Shown here piece after piece: positions 53,801 through 64,000 of a stretch of DNA of 64,000 nt. This DNA is from Stichopus chloronotus (taxonomy: Eukaryota; Echinodermata; Holothuroidea; Aspidochirotida; Stichopodidae). Location: positions 9,053,506 through 9,117,505 of the forward strand of contig CM037838.1 of assembly GCA_021234535.1 (NCBI GenBank), read 5' to 3'. Numbering within the stretch: the first letter of the stretch is position 1; each line of letters starts with the position of its first letter. The position numbers were made by a program, and so were the translations under genes. The notes under the pieces were generated by a model. That model ran no database searches. It was not told where the DNA came from and worked only from the letters and a program-made list of their open reading frames with translations.

Positions 53801-56800
53801 ATGGACTCAAAATAATTTATGTGATTCCAAGTTAAACCTGTCTAAGACCACTGTCGCATGAATATGCTCTGCCCTATGCTAGTTCTCTCCAATTATCATT
53901 AATGTTATTATTAAGGAGGCATTTATATAGCGATTAAGAGATATAAAATACACAAAAGTATCAGCAATCGGTAAATAGCAGACTTAAGAAAGAATGCTTT
54001 TATCAATTTCTCACACATGGGTGGGATCATCAAGTTTACTCAAGTTTCTGCCCATCCCAGCTGTCTGAATACTCTTTTTGCTTTCACTGACATTATGGCA
54101 GGATGCACCTGTCCAGTATGGTACCAATGTTTTCTTCCGAATGAAATGGAAACAGGCAGCTTCAGATTGCTATGGAGCATATTGGCCTGACATGCTACGA
54201 CTGAGAAAGTTACAGCAATTGGTCTGGCAAAGAATTAAAAAAAATGCCCTTTGACCAAAATTATCCTGCACTGCTAATTCCCTATGTGAGCCTCTTTCTC
54301 AAAAATGCAAGTGCAATGTTTATTTGAGTAAAGTGTGTGGTCTGAAAAGCAGCTAGAAATGTCCTTTTGGCACATCAGATCAGTGCCTCTTTGTGATAAA
54401 ACTTTTAGTGTGATCAACGGAGCAACCTTGAGACCAACACAACATACATCCAAGGAAGTGCTTCTTAAGATATCACATTTTGCCATTAAGTTATGACTGG
54501 TACTAGCTTCAACAAGGAAATATGGGAGTGGAGAAGTTCCATCTGTTCCCCACAGACAGATTTGCCCTCTCTGTGTCTTCAGTTCTCAAAGACAGGAAGA
54601 CTCAGCTCAAAAAAAGTCAGTGAAGAAACCTTGCAAAACTTGAGAGATATCTCTGGATTAGCCACTTTAAAGGGGCCATGTCAATTTCACAAATACTAAC
54701 ATAGCTTAAAAAAAATCTATGCAGTCTTGTAATTTGTTGTTTCTAATAGCAAACCAAACAGATGGTCGAACATAACAGAAATGTCTACGCAAGTACATTA
54801 ACCCATACAGAAGGGCACCGCATGTGTTGATGTGCACCATACCGGGGTAAGGTCCTATAAATGCTGTTACAAACTGGTGACATAATGGTATGAGTACAAA
54901 TGCCACTCGATCATCACATCTCTCTGAACGAAACAGTATCAAGTTGAAAAATAAATAATGTCCAAAAACAGGACCACATCAGACCTACCAGATCGATCAC
55001 GCTGGAGTGAACAGCAGGGGACTCGAGAAGGACTTTGGAGAGGGCGTGACTACAATCCGTCCTGTCACACACGACTGTGATGGAAAATGATACAAAAAAA
55101 GATGGTTAGCGACGCCGTTTGAAGTGCACCGTAACTCATCGGTGTCACTGTCCACTCTTCGACCTTACGAATAAGACTGGTGTTATCGTATAAATGATCC
55201 ACTTACAACCCCATGTGTACAAATAGGACACAAAGCAATATCATAGGCAGACAAAGCCATTAGAAGAAAGAGGCAATCAGTTGCCTCTGTACTTCTGTTC
55301 TGCTGTAATTCACTATTTTCTTAATTTCAGTTTTTGTTAATTTTGAATGTTTCCTCTTCTTCTGGGTGAAGGGAGGGGGGGGGGGGAGAGCAAGAGAGAG
55401 AAGGAGAAGTGGTACAAGAGTTTGCATTCATGGCCAGTGTTCAAATCAGGTAATGAAATTTAGAGATGGCTTTGAAACAAAATCCTGGCATAAACTTCTA
55501 CCTCTTCAGGGTCTTCCTCTTTGACTGTATTACTCCTCCCTTTATTTAGGCACTAGAATGGTGATATGTCAAAAGCCCAATGATACATACTAGGGTAAGA
55601 TAACTTGATTTATCTTTCAACAATGACAGAATATTCGAAAAGGTACTCTTTGGAGTGTACCTGTTCCCATGAAGTTGGTCTTTGGCCATGTTTCCCATCA
55701 AACAAGAGCTAAGGAAAACTGTGTGTACCTCAGGCTTGGAGAGGAATTAAATCTGTGACAGATATGTAAAAGTTGTGAATGGTGCTTACCCGCTATGCCT
55801 TGCAATGCTTGGATGGTCAGCTCCATCAACCTATCAGGGTCCCACTGGGGGTACAGGGCCACGGGAGGGTCAGTGGGGTCCACGCTGCTGGCTTGAAAGT
55901 GGAAACCGACGGACGAGAGGAGTTTCAATGCTGCTTTCGAGCTGGCGATGGAAGGAGATATCTTCTCGATAGGAGATTTACTGTCTCTGGACTTTGTGAA
56001 CTCATGGTATCCATCCATCTATGAAATTTACATAAAGAAAGAATGAGAGTAACAAAATTCTTTGTAAAATAACAATTTGAAGTGTTTACATATTTTATAA
56101 ATGCATGTGTTAGAACTTTCTGAATAGCATCATTATTGATTCCATTGGTCACAACTCCACAAAAATTACTAACAAAATAGAGGGCTCCCTTTGGTCATGC
56201 CCACGAGCTACTTTTACATTCTGTAGAATTGTGAGTAAAACTGCAAAACGTTTTCACATGCTCCTTTGCATTCTTCAGCACTTTTAAATTAGTAAAATTT
56301 AGTTTGTTACTAACCAAGGACACTAAACAAGGAATGACATCTCTGTTACCATGGTGATCCAACAGGAGATCGGACAAATGGCGACACAATCCTTGGATCA
56401 GTGTTCCATGAGAATGTTCTATCAATGAAATACAGAGATGGAAAAAGTATTACAACAAAACCAAGTTTTTGGATTGTCAATCAAACTTACATACTTTCTC
56501 TGGAAATGTTCCCTTAAAAGGAGAGTATATGATTACATGTAGGACGTACTCCATGTAAACAGGAGAATAACTGTTAATAAGAAACTGTAGAGTGGCGTAC
56601 ATGCCCGGACATGACCACAAAGGGCAAGAGAAAAATACTTGCAGAGTATAGTTTGGTATAGAAAAGAGAGGAATGGTCTATTTGTGGATACGAGAAAGGA
56701 TGAAGGAGCATGAAAATATCTTTTCTTGCTTATGAAGAACTCCCCTTTCTGATTAAATGTCCTTGAAATTCTGTGACCAGTCTACTTACCGTTCGCACAA

Positions 56801-59800
56801 TTCACACCTAGACAATTTCCACTCAGACACTTGAAAGGTGAAATAATACTTAGATCAGAGCTTCACGCTGACAATAATTGTTGTAAAAATAATGGCAGAT
56901 ACGGCTGATTTTTAAATTAGTTTATATAATGCACGAAAGGGAGTATTTCTTAAAGGCCGGGATCGTCCACGAACTACTTCCTTAAACTACTTTCCTTAAA
57001 CTTCATGCGAAAAAGAAAATTCTGGCAGATCAAAATGTCGAGAGGTCAATTCGAACCAGTGATGGAAGATTAACTTAGTAGAGGGTATAAAAGAAATTCT
57101 TGCAGTCATACAAAATAGCTAAATTGAAACAAGTTGATATTGCACATTAATACCTCGGTCGGATCTCTTAGGTACATTCAAAGCATCTTTGGGAAGCCTC
57201 TGCATGACAACACCCTCCATCTCATTGAGGTGTTTATCTAGGACTGCAGACTTCATTTGCATGAGGTCAATTTTTGGGTCTCTGCCGAGGAGAGAGTAGC
57301 CTGCCCAGTATCTGGGATGTTCAAACCTGTTGGGGAAGAAAACCACCACAAAATTTACAAATATCAAAGGATGTATAAAACCAGAATGCAAAAATGCATT
57401 GTAGTTTCAATCTACTCATTACAGTTTCTTTATTAAGCTTGTTTCTCAAATATAACTCTAAAGCTAAGAATCAAGGGTTTATTTTTGGTGAAAAGATTTG
57501 AGGTCATCACCTGAGGTGAAACACTGGGAAAACACTGAAAACCTTGTGCCTGTCATATTTCAAGAAGAGAAGGTTTCATACCATGTGTTAAAATGCCTTA
57601 CATTTAGGACAAGAGTATCCATCACTCCCATCTGGGGATATCATGTGCACAAGCTTTTTAACTATTTGACCTCTGGTGACCCCAAATGACCTTTGACCTC
57701 TGCAAAAAGAAAACAGGGTTTCCTCTCAATATGTGAAACCTACACACCAACGATGAAGAGTATCCATCGCATGCACAACATTTTCAGTTTTTGACCTCTG
57801 GTGACCCCAGGTGACCTTTGACCTCCACCAAAAACAATAGGCTTTTCCCTCTCAATATGGTAAACCTACATACCAACTATCAACAGCATCCATCATTCCT
57901 AACTGTGGATATTGTGTGCACAAAAATTTCAGTATTTAACCTCTGGTGACCCCAGATGACCATTGACCTCCACCAAAAACAATATGGTTATTCCTCTCAA
58001 TATGGCAAACCTGTATACCAAGTATGAAGAGTATCCATCAATCCTACCTGGAGATATCATGCACACAAGATTTTCACTATTTGACCTCTAGTGACCCCAT
58101 ATGACCTTTGACCTCCACCAAAAACAATAGGATTCTTCCTCTTAATATGGCAAACCTACATACCAACTATCAACAGAATCCAACATTCCTATCTAGAGAT
58201 ATGGTGCACACAAGATTTTCACTATTCAGCGGTTACCAGTAACGAATAATAACAGTCTGAAGATCACTACCCAACCCCTTCATACTCACCACACCACCCC
58301 CTTCCCCTTGCAAATTTCCTCTTCTAGTTTTTCATGTTCAACTGTATCTTACCTTGGGCCTTCCTTTATCTTCAACTTGGCTTTCCTTACAGCTTCCGTG
58401 ACGTGCACACCATGGTGGAGAGAATCGTAGAAATGGAACCAGAATTTATCCTGGGCAGCTTGGCAGATTCCCCACTGAGGTAGGAGGACACACTTGGCTC
58501 CTGAGAAAGTTAATGAGAGACGTAATATGACATTAAAAGGGCTCCTAAATACAGAAATTCTGAAATTTGGTGGAGGGTAGTCTTGAGAAGGATGAAAGGA
58601 TAAGGCAGTAGTCAAATTAATTGGTACTTTCTATGACATGTCATTCGGTACGGTACTGCAAGTGGAGGTTCTGCCTCCACATCCTTGAACCACTTCCAAT
58701 GGAAGATAATCTCCTCGTAAAAGACTGAAAGACAGGAACTGAGAGCCCTCTGGTTTGTTCACTCTGTAGGGATTACAAACACGCAATGCCAGAAGGAATC
58801 ATCTGATTACGTGAACGTCTCCTCAGCTCCAGTGGAACTGACAACGGAGAGCTAGTCCACTCACCAACACTCAGGTTAGATTCCACATTCTCAAGAATAC
58901 ATAGTCTCTCTGACTGGACTGCCATTAATCTTGTCTTTCATTATCCAACAGAAAATGCTGGTTTAAAGGTGGCGACTCATCATCCCAGACAGTTCCAATT
59001 CTCTCAACCAATTACTTCTGGCCTCTCCCCCACAGCCTATGTAAAAAATTTTCATGTGCATAATAAAAATAATTGGCCACTGTGTATGTTGTGTGACATG
59101 AGCTACTCGGCATCTTTCGCATTTGCTGTCAATCAAAGAGCAAAACCAACTAAAAATGCAGTGTGGGGCAATAAGAGACTGCCTGTAATATGTGGCTTAG
59201 AACCTTGAAAAGTTCTGGATCACAGAGCATAAAATTGCACCGGAAAGACAAACACAGTTGAACATTTCTATTTTTGTTTGGTGTTGTCACCGGTAAAATT
59301 CAACCTGGATGTCATTGACAGGGCCCAGGTTAATCGTGGCAGTTTGGCAAACATGCCAAGGGAAAAATGCCCATAAGCCCTCTTCCAAGACTTGGCCTGC
59401 ACAAGTCAGAGAAGAGTAATCAGTGATGGTCAGTGATTTGCTTGAGTGCATACAGGGCAGATAAAATTGATATTCTATTGACACAAGAGATAATTTGTGT
59501 TCAGTTCCTTGATTAACTTTTCTTCAGTCTCAGCTAAATGGAGAATTGTGTCATGCACAAAAAAAACATCTGTAACATTCCAACATGGAATCCACAAAAT
59601 GGTTTTCCAACACAACCAAAGTCACCATCCACTCTCTCAAAAAAAAAAGGAAAAAAAAGAATAACGAAAAAGCTGGTGTTATCTTTACTCATACAAACCT
59701 GCTACTAAGAAAGCTAATGGCAACTTCATCGCTAGTTCTCTATGTTTGTTGCCATAACCCAAGTTGAGTACAACTAAGTCAGCGATGAGTTTCAGCTGGA

Positions 59801-62800
59801 CTATCTCATCAGAAGTGATGGTACAACTGCCTGTGATGTCTGGCGCCCTCGCTGGCATCACCACCCGTTGGATTTGGAGAACAGACGAACACTCCGTCTG
59901 ACCAACTTCCGTAAGAGGCTGAAGGATGAGAGAATGACAAACTTGAAAAACGAGAAAATGGTAACAATTTCTGTAGAGTGGATGTGAAAGAACAAAACGA
60001 AGTAACAAGGAAGTTCACCATGGAGCAACCAATTGTTTTCCGGAGCTTTTTTTCTCCCTTACCATATCAGGAGGGACACATTCTTTCCTTGGGGCAAGTC
60101 AAGGTCTCCACTTCATGAACTTATAAGAAAAGATAGTCTATAGACACTACAGAAATGTGACGAGGTTACTCAATTCATGGATGAACAAATCTTTCCTGCT
60201 TATCATATCTGGAAGGATCTCTCATCAGTAAAAACAGGTCATCAAGTTATGTGACTTCCTGATCCACACTCACGGAACAAAATGAACATTTAATAGCTAC
60301 TCAACGTTATGACTAATCACCAGGTGCTGAGACAAAATTTCATTGTAATATGCAACACAAAATATGATAACAAAGTGCATTGCTGACTGTGTCATTAAAT
60401 TCTTGAGTAGCACATGGGGTAAATCACACAAAATGTTCAAGCTTTTTTTTTTTTTCTGCAGCCTGTGATCAGTTCACTGACCATGTCATGCCACTATCAC
60501 ATCTACAGCGTGCTTTTGTTGCAAAAATAGTATGGAATACTTTCGACGCGAGTCTCATTCCACAGGTTTCTTCATTACTCACCGATATGAATGATGGTCG
60601 CTTTTGAGAGCCTGGTGAGGACCGAGTCTTTCGTCATATTACTCGATGTGACTGGATGGGTACTCAGCTGGTTGGCTATTCTGTGAACCTCTGACTGGGC
60701 AGCTAACATGTCTGGAGGAGGTCGCCATATCTAGGCAGAGTGAAATGAAACAAGATGGAAACAATTTTTTTATATATATTGCAATAGTCATCTCTCATTC
60801 GATGTCAGCATCTGTTGGGTTGTGGTATACCGGATTTAAGAAACAGAGGGCATCACAGTCAAACCAGCCCATATGGAGAAGGGATAGAAGTAGCAACTCC
60901 GGTGAATATTCAATCACCCATTTTTGGCCAAAAACTAGGGACTTCAGAAGTTTTCTGTAAGGGAAGGGAGGATTGCAAAGAGAGACACTGAATGTTTCAA
61001 CTTTGCAACTGGAAGACATGTAAAATAAACAATGATTAAATGCATTACCAAGTTTGTGACTAGTTAATTCAGACATTACTGCAGAATGATGAAATTCCAG
61101 CAAGCGATCCTGGAGCAGAAGTGAGCATGTAGTAGCCATGTATCGATCCTACACTGATTTTGAAGTCTACCAGCCGCTCATGTCTAAATATGACATATGA
61201 CAAACCACGGTCACGTCCTGATGGGTTCATCCACTATTGAAACTGCTACCGTACTGACTGTTTTAAGTTCTATTACCTTGTTATGCCACATCACCTCGGA
61301 GGGTACCTTTGGGTTGCCCATCACGAGAAAGTGTGCCTTGGGGGACCTGGGGGAATACTGCTGAACAGCCCCCTCCGAGGCAGATGGGACTTCCGTTCCA
61401 CTCCAGCTGCTCGTGATGAGGGTGGATCCGTTGGCCATCCGTTCATCCAGATACCGTTTCTCCATCTCTCTCCGAACATCTCGCTCAAGCGAGAGCTGCT
61501 TGTGATACGATGAGTTGAAAGCTACAAAAGATGGATTGGGACGGTTCCTCGCCATCTCAGGAGCTTCTTTCACGGTTGATCTGATTGGCTGATGTGGTCT
61601 GTCCTTCGGGGGAACGACCACCCGCAGCAGTTGATCCAGATAGACAGGAGATGTGCCCGACCCTCCAATTCTATTATTTTGAGACGTTGGTGTATTATCC
61701 TCTTTTATCTGTTTGTTCGAACTACTCAGGGCCAGAAATTGAAGGCACGGGACGACATTGAACCTGCAAGCAGTTCCAGCATCCTCCTGATTCGAGACCT
61801 GCAAGCAGTCGAATGGCACCTGAAGCAAGGTCTCATCTGCAACGATGGTGCAGACATTGCAATCTGTTAAGTAAGTCTGAAACGGTTCCAGCAACAGAGA
61901 ATAAAGGAGTCTGATAGGTTCAGAGAAGTCACTTTCCTTGTTATCTGTCAAACATCCTTCTAACATGGGTTCCGCATCTTTGGCTAGAGTTGGATTGTTC
62001 TTGTTGCTACTTAAGGCAGAATATCTCTGAGCTTTTTGGAGAATTACCGAGTTTTCTAGAGGCAGACTTCTACACTCTACATTATGTTCTATCAGTTCTT
62101 CTTGCCTCAAATCTGACAAAGCAGACTTGATCAAATCCACATGACAGTCGATCCCCATCTGGAAATAACTGTGATGAGCCAGGCCTACCTCGGGGATCAT
62201 AAACCACCCAAGCACGCCCGTCTTCACGACGGACAGGTAAAGCAGCGGGTGGCTCCAAGTTTTGATTACTGTCTTAAGAAAATCTGTACTCCATTTTGTT
62301 TCCACATTTACTTGATTTGAAAGGAGATGAAGGCGAGACAACTTCACCTGCATTTCTTGTAGCTGCCTCTGCCGATATTTCTCAGTGATTTCCAGGGCTT
62401 GCATGGGAAACTTTAAAACATAAAGAGCCACCTGCTGCAATTCAAAACATTCTTGTATGTATGCCCTGTTTTCGTACGATGCCTTCCCTCCTTCGTTCTC
62501 TTTGATTCTAGCATCTTCTTCAAAATAGTCAAGAGCTGCTCTTATAAGCTGCAACGCCTTTGAGACAGAGGCCTCGTTCGATCTCTCGATCAGGATCCTT
62601 GACAACTTTAAGCCTGAGGCCATTTTCATTTCTGGCAGGTGATTCCTCTCTGCCAACCTGTAGGCCTCCTCGTAATAATGATACGACAACGTATCTTCTC
62701 CATGTCTGGTGTAAAAATCCCCATACTTGAGGAAAGCGAGGCACTCCGTTTCGAACTCGTCCAATTTTCTGCTGATCCTCAGGTACATGCCCAGATATTT

Positions 62801-63621
62801 CAGAGTTGCCTCACGGTCACCCGTGTCCTGGTGGAGGTCTGCTAGGTTCTTCAGTACAGGGGCGAGCATCGTGTAATACTGCAGCTTCTCCGTCATGAGC
62901 ATCTGCTGTTCATAATATGACTTCGCCAACGCCAAGTTGTTCAGTTTGTGATATATTCTGCCGATGCAACCGTAGCCTCTGGCCATGTTGCCACGGTCTT
63001 TGTTCCGCTTGGCGCATTTCAAGAAATCCTGGTAGCTGCCGAGAGCTTCCAAGAGTTGTCCATTCCCTTCCCTCAGAAATCCCACCAGTAAGTGAGCCTT
63101 GGACGTGATCTCAAAATCTTGGGAATCCGTGTCGATGGTAGAGAAATACTGCTTGGCTTGTTCCAAAGCACTGCCCATGTCTCCAAGTGCTCTGTAGGCT
63201 AGAACTAGCCACTCTCTCATTTCTTGGCTCACCTTGGACGATCTCTCTTTTCTGTCTTCCTCGGTTGCAAGGCGGTCATCGTCACAGAGGGATATGACCT
63301 TCTGGGCATAAACGACACCTGCTTCATACTCTTCCATCGCAAAGCAGATTCTTGCCATTCTCAGGTAGCACCTCACGGCATAATCATGGTGGCTGTACCT
63401 GAGCGCCATTGCCAGGCATTGGCGGAGAGAGTCGAGGGCTTTCTCATACTCCCTGCTATCTAAATGGCAGCATCCCATCAAAAAGTGTGCTTGTAGCTCT
63501 TCGTCTCTCTCTGCAGTCTTTGACGAAATGACGACCTGGAAGACTTCGACTCCTGACTTTGGGAAGCGAGCGTCGGACAACGTCTGACCGATCTCTATCA
63601 GCTGAGCTGACAATGGCTTGT
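50515..63621 (-). CDS. TTC28: TTC28-like TPR + CHAT domain protein, 12 exons, 5' end outside
   Basis: Twelve phase-consistent exons give 1433 residues and a stop at 50515. Order: about eight TPR units (residues ~40-365 of the visible protein), a linker helix, a CHAT-type caspase-like domain (~440-1000, with a ~130-residue insertion), then a C-terminal region with two ~50-residue blocks resembling human TTC28, a proline run (Q-Q-P-P-P-P-P-P) and the end S-P-K-V-P. The CHAT His is kept (I-H-I-V-C-H) but the catalytic Cys position (usual S-A-C) reads N-L-G, so protease activity is unlikely. The closest named family known to me is TTC28, a large TPR protein reported at the midbody in vertebrates. 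Vertebrate TTC28 has many more TPRs, which could lie beyond the window. The first exon starts mid-codon, so the N-terminus is upstream (>63621). Confidence 0.88.
50924..51052 (+). repeat. dispersed repeat copy B (pair with 2822-2950)
   Basis: Second copy of the 129 bp sequence at 2822-2950, same orientation. Here it lies in the intron just upstream (minus sense) of the last TTC28-like coding exon. No terminal repeats or target duplications were evident. Confidence 0.8.
51516..51592 (-). CDS. TTC28: TTC28-like exon K: 77 bp acidic/basic microexon
   Basis: Acceptor ATTGGCAG, donor GTCAGT. Encodes W-K-S-L-P-E-E-E-S-E-V-K-E-K-M-K. Exon J ends in phase 0 and exon L begins in phase 2; this exon runs 0 to 2 and is the only piece found that closes the frame. 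Confidence 0.8.
52333..52591 (-). CDS. TTC28: TTC28-like exon J: proline-rich segment
   Basis: Acceptor TTTCTCTCTTAAG, donor GTATGA. Encodes W-K-L-L-T-A-V-F-Q-V-L-C, then Ser/Lys-rich sequence and a Q-Q-P-P-P-P-P-P-K run that may be an SH3- or EVH1-type ligand (inference). Confidence 0.9.
53627..53784 (-). CDS. TTC28: TTC28-like exon I: second conserved block
   Basis: Acceptor CCCTTAG, donor GTAAGT. Encodes L-A-K-L-G-F-A-E-V-G-T-L-L-M-F-K-G, resembling the TTC28 segment F-L-A-A-L-G-F-D-L-C-E-V-G. Phase 0 in, 2 out. Confidence 0.87.
54989..55074 (-). CDS. TTC28: TTC28-like exon H
   Basis: Acceptor CCATCACAG, donor GTAGGT. Encodes V-C-D-R-T-D-C-S-H-A-L-S-K-V-L-L-E. The acceptor was chosen by phase; the alternative 'GACAG' 12 nt downstream gives a stop. 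Confidence 0.83.
55790..56018 (-). CDS. TTC28: TTC28-like exon G: conserved post-CHAT block
   Basis: Acceptor TTTCATAG, donor GTAAGC. Encodes K-A-A-L-K-L-L-S-S-V-G-F-H-F and D-P-P-V-A-L-Y-P-Q-W-D-P-D-R-L, resembling the TTC28 segment W-Q-A-L-L-T-A-V-G-F. It opens with ATG, but this is internal. Confidence 0.92.
56315..56418 (-). CDS. TTC28: TTC28-like exon F
   Basis: Acceptor TTGATAG, donor GTTAGT. Encodes G-T-L-I-Q-G-L-C-R-H-L-S-D-L-L-L. Ends in phase 0. Helical region after CHAT. Confidence 0.82.
57154..57326 (-). CDS. TTC28: TTC28-like exon E: end of CHAT
   Basis: Acceptor CCCCAACAG, donor GTATTA. Encodes F-E-H-P-R-Y-W-A-G-Y-S-L-L-G, the closing H-P-x-x-W-A-G-F motif of CHAT, then the start of the TTC28-type C-terminal region. 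Confidence 0.93.
57590..58235 (-). repeat. tandem ~140 bp repeat, tract 4 (minus orientation)
   Basis: Four clear units and one partial lie in an intron of the TTC28-like gene. Each contains 'TTTGACCTCTGGTGACCCC', 'TGACCTTTGACCTCCACC' and 'CTCAATATGG.AAACCTACATACC', spaced about 126-146 bp. Perfect inverted AGGTCAAAGGTCA copies are at 57687-57699, 57812-57824 and 58102-58114. It is the reverse complement of tracts 1-3, so again sense to its host gene. Confidence 0.88.
58353..58500 (-). CDS. TTC28: TTC28-like exon D: CHAT
   Basis: Acceptor CTTTCTCAG, donor GTAAGA. Encodes A-K-C-V-L-L-P-Q-W-G-I, F-W-F-H-F-Y-D-S-L-H-H-G and T-E-A-V-R-K-A-K, matching the A-x-x-V-L-x-S-L-W .. F-Y-x-x-L-x-x-G pattern of CHAT. 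Confidence 0.93.
58977..59205 (+). repeat. dispersed repeat copy (pair with 40857-41035)
   Basis: Counterpart of 40857-41035, slightly longer through small insertions, lying in a TTC28-like intron. A 79-codon frame over it (58969-59208) is not considered a gene. Confidence 0.7.
59699..59941 (-). CDS. TTC28: TTC28-like exon C: CHAT, degenerate active site
   Basis: Acceptor TTTTTCAAG (chosen because it alone keeps frame), donor GTTTGT (weak). Completes I-H-I-V-C-H, then I-A-D-L-V-V-L-N-L-G-Y-G, where active CHAT proteases have V-V-L-S-A-C, then L-P-L-A-F-L-V-A-G. Confidence 0.85.
60583..60730 (-). CDS. TTC28: TTC28-like exon B: CHAT, histidine strand
   Basis: Acceptor CTGCCTAG, donor GTGAGT. 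Encodes P-D-M-L-A-A-Q-S-E-V-H-R-I-A-N-Q-L, K-D-S-V-L-T-R-L-S-K-A and I-I-H-I, the CHAT segment leading to the catalytic histidine. Confidence 0.9.
61277..63621 (-). CDS. TTC28: TTC28-like exon A: TPR array and first half of CHAT domain
   Basis: A single 2345 bp exon; acceptor CTCCACAG before it, donor AAG|GTAATA. TPR signatures include A-H-F-L-M-G-C-C-H-L, C-Y-L-R-M-A-R-I-C-F, G-Y-G-C-I-G-R-I-Y-H-K-L and V-L-K-N-L-A-D-L-H-Q. The CHAT start is W-S-H-P-L-L-Y-L-S-V-V, then T-I-V-A-D-E-T-L-L-Q-V-P-F-D-C-L and H-F-L-V-M-G-N-P. There is no true start codon here: the apparent start of the longest frame is an internal TTG. Confidence 0.93.
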
Positions 63622-64000
63622 CTGTGGAGATGGATACATAAAATCAAGTCAGGTACAAGAAACTCTGAAATTTCATAACTAACAGAATGTTAGCCATTTT
63701 CTGAGGAAACGACTCTTGAAGAAAATAAAAATCCTAGAGTTGATGAAAACACCTTCTTGGACAAAAGGATCCACCAATTCAGCACCTCTCTGACATAGCA
63801 CAGTGGCAGCAGCTATTTATTTACGAGCATACGTATAATGCTATCTCTAAAAATTGCAGAACATGGTATGTTTACAGCAATACCATTTCATCTGACAAAT
63901 ATTCACCTCAAAACCATCCACTTCTGTCTATTTGTGTACAAGGGCTGAGGGTTCCCACCTCAATTGTTGCATTGCCATGACAAAAATGTACAATATTAAA
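63622..64000 (-). other. 5' intron of the TTC28-like gene
   Basis: Non-coding sequence upstream (minus sense) of exon A. No start codon exon with a matching phase was found before the window ends. Confidence 0.6.

Noticed and set aside
58969..59208. 79-codon plus-strand frame
   Set aside because: It coincides with a dispersed repeat copy inside a TTC28-like intron.
59809..60021. Alternative frame for TTC28-like exon C
   Set aside because: It joins exon B by the TCCTTCAG acceptor but then loses the CHAT pattern and meets a stop; the CAAG acceptor at 59942 keeps it.

Overview
This window is eukaryotic genomic DNA: spliced genes with GT-AG introns, AT-rich introns of about 0.1-1.8 kb, and abundant simple and dispersed repeats. 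The gene content is metazoan (laminin gamma, mitochondrial uS2, a TTC28-type TPR-CHAT protein). Intron sizes and the 'AGGTCAAAGGTCA' tandem-repeat family suggest a marine invertebrate, possibly a non-vertebrate deuterostome. That placement is inference; no species-diagnostic marker was read.

Layout: (1) 1-4563 is intronic DNA 5' of the first visible laminin exon. (2) 4564-24472 (+) holds 24 exons, phase-consistent throughout, of a laminin gamma-1-type chain. They run from the second LE module through the L4 domain, the remaining LE modules and the coiled coil to the C-terminal cysteine. The signal peptide, LN domain and first LE lie upstream of the window. The last codons sit on a further exon whose identity is ambiguous (best candidate 29825-29833). 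(3) About 24.5-45 kb has no confident intact gene. It holds the laminin 3' region, an AT-rich palindromic repeat, a ~1.6 kb element with long terminal inverted repeats, a decayed CR1/Jockey-like LINE on the minus strand, and a small possible secreted-protein ORF. (4) 45063-46429 (+) is a two-coding-exon gene for mitochondrial small-subunit ribosomal protein uS2m (MRPS2). (5) 46430-50514 is the convergent intergenic/3' UTR interval. (6) 50515-63621 (-) holds 12 exons of a TTC28-like TPR + CHAT protein, complete at its C-terminus and open at its 5' end.

The three genes act in unrelated processes: basement membrane, mitochondrial translation, and a TPR/CHAT scaffold. There is no operon-like logic. 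The most notable non-coding signal is a ~130-145 bp tandem-repeat family carrying perfect DR1 nuclear-receptor-type motifs. It occurs in two laminin introns and one TTC28-like intron, with a degenerate tract after the last laminin exon, always in the sense orientation of the host transcript. No wholly new biological system was identified; the best leads are listed as findings.
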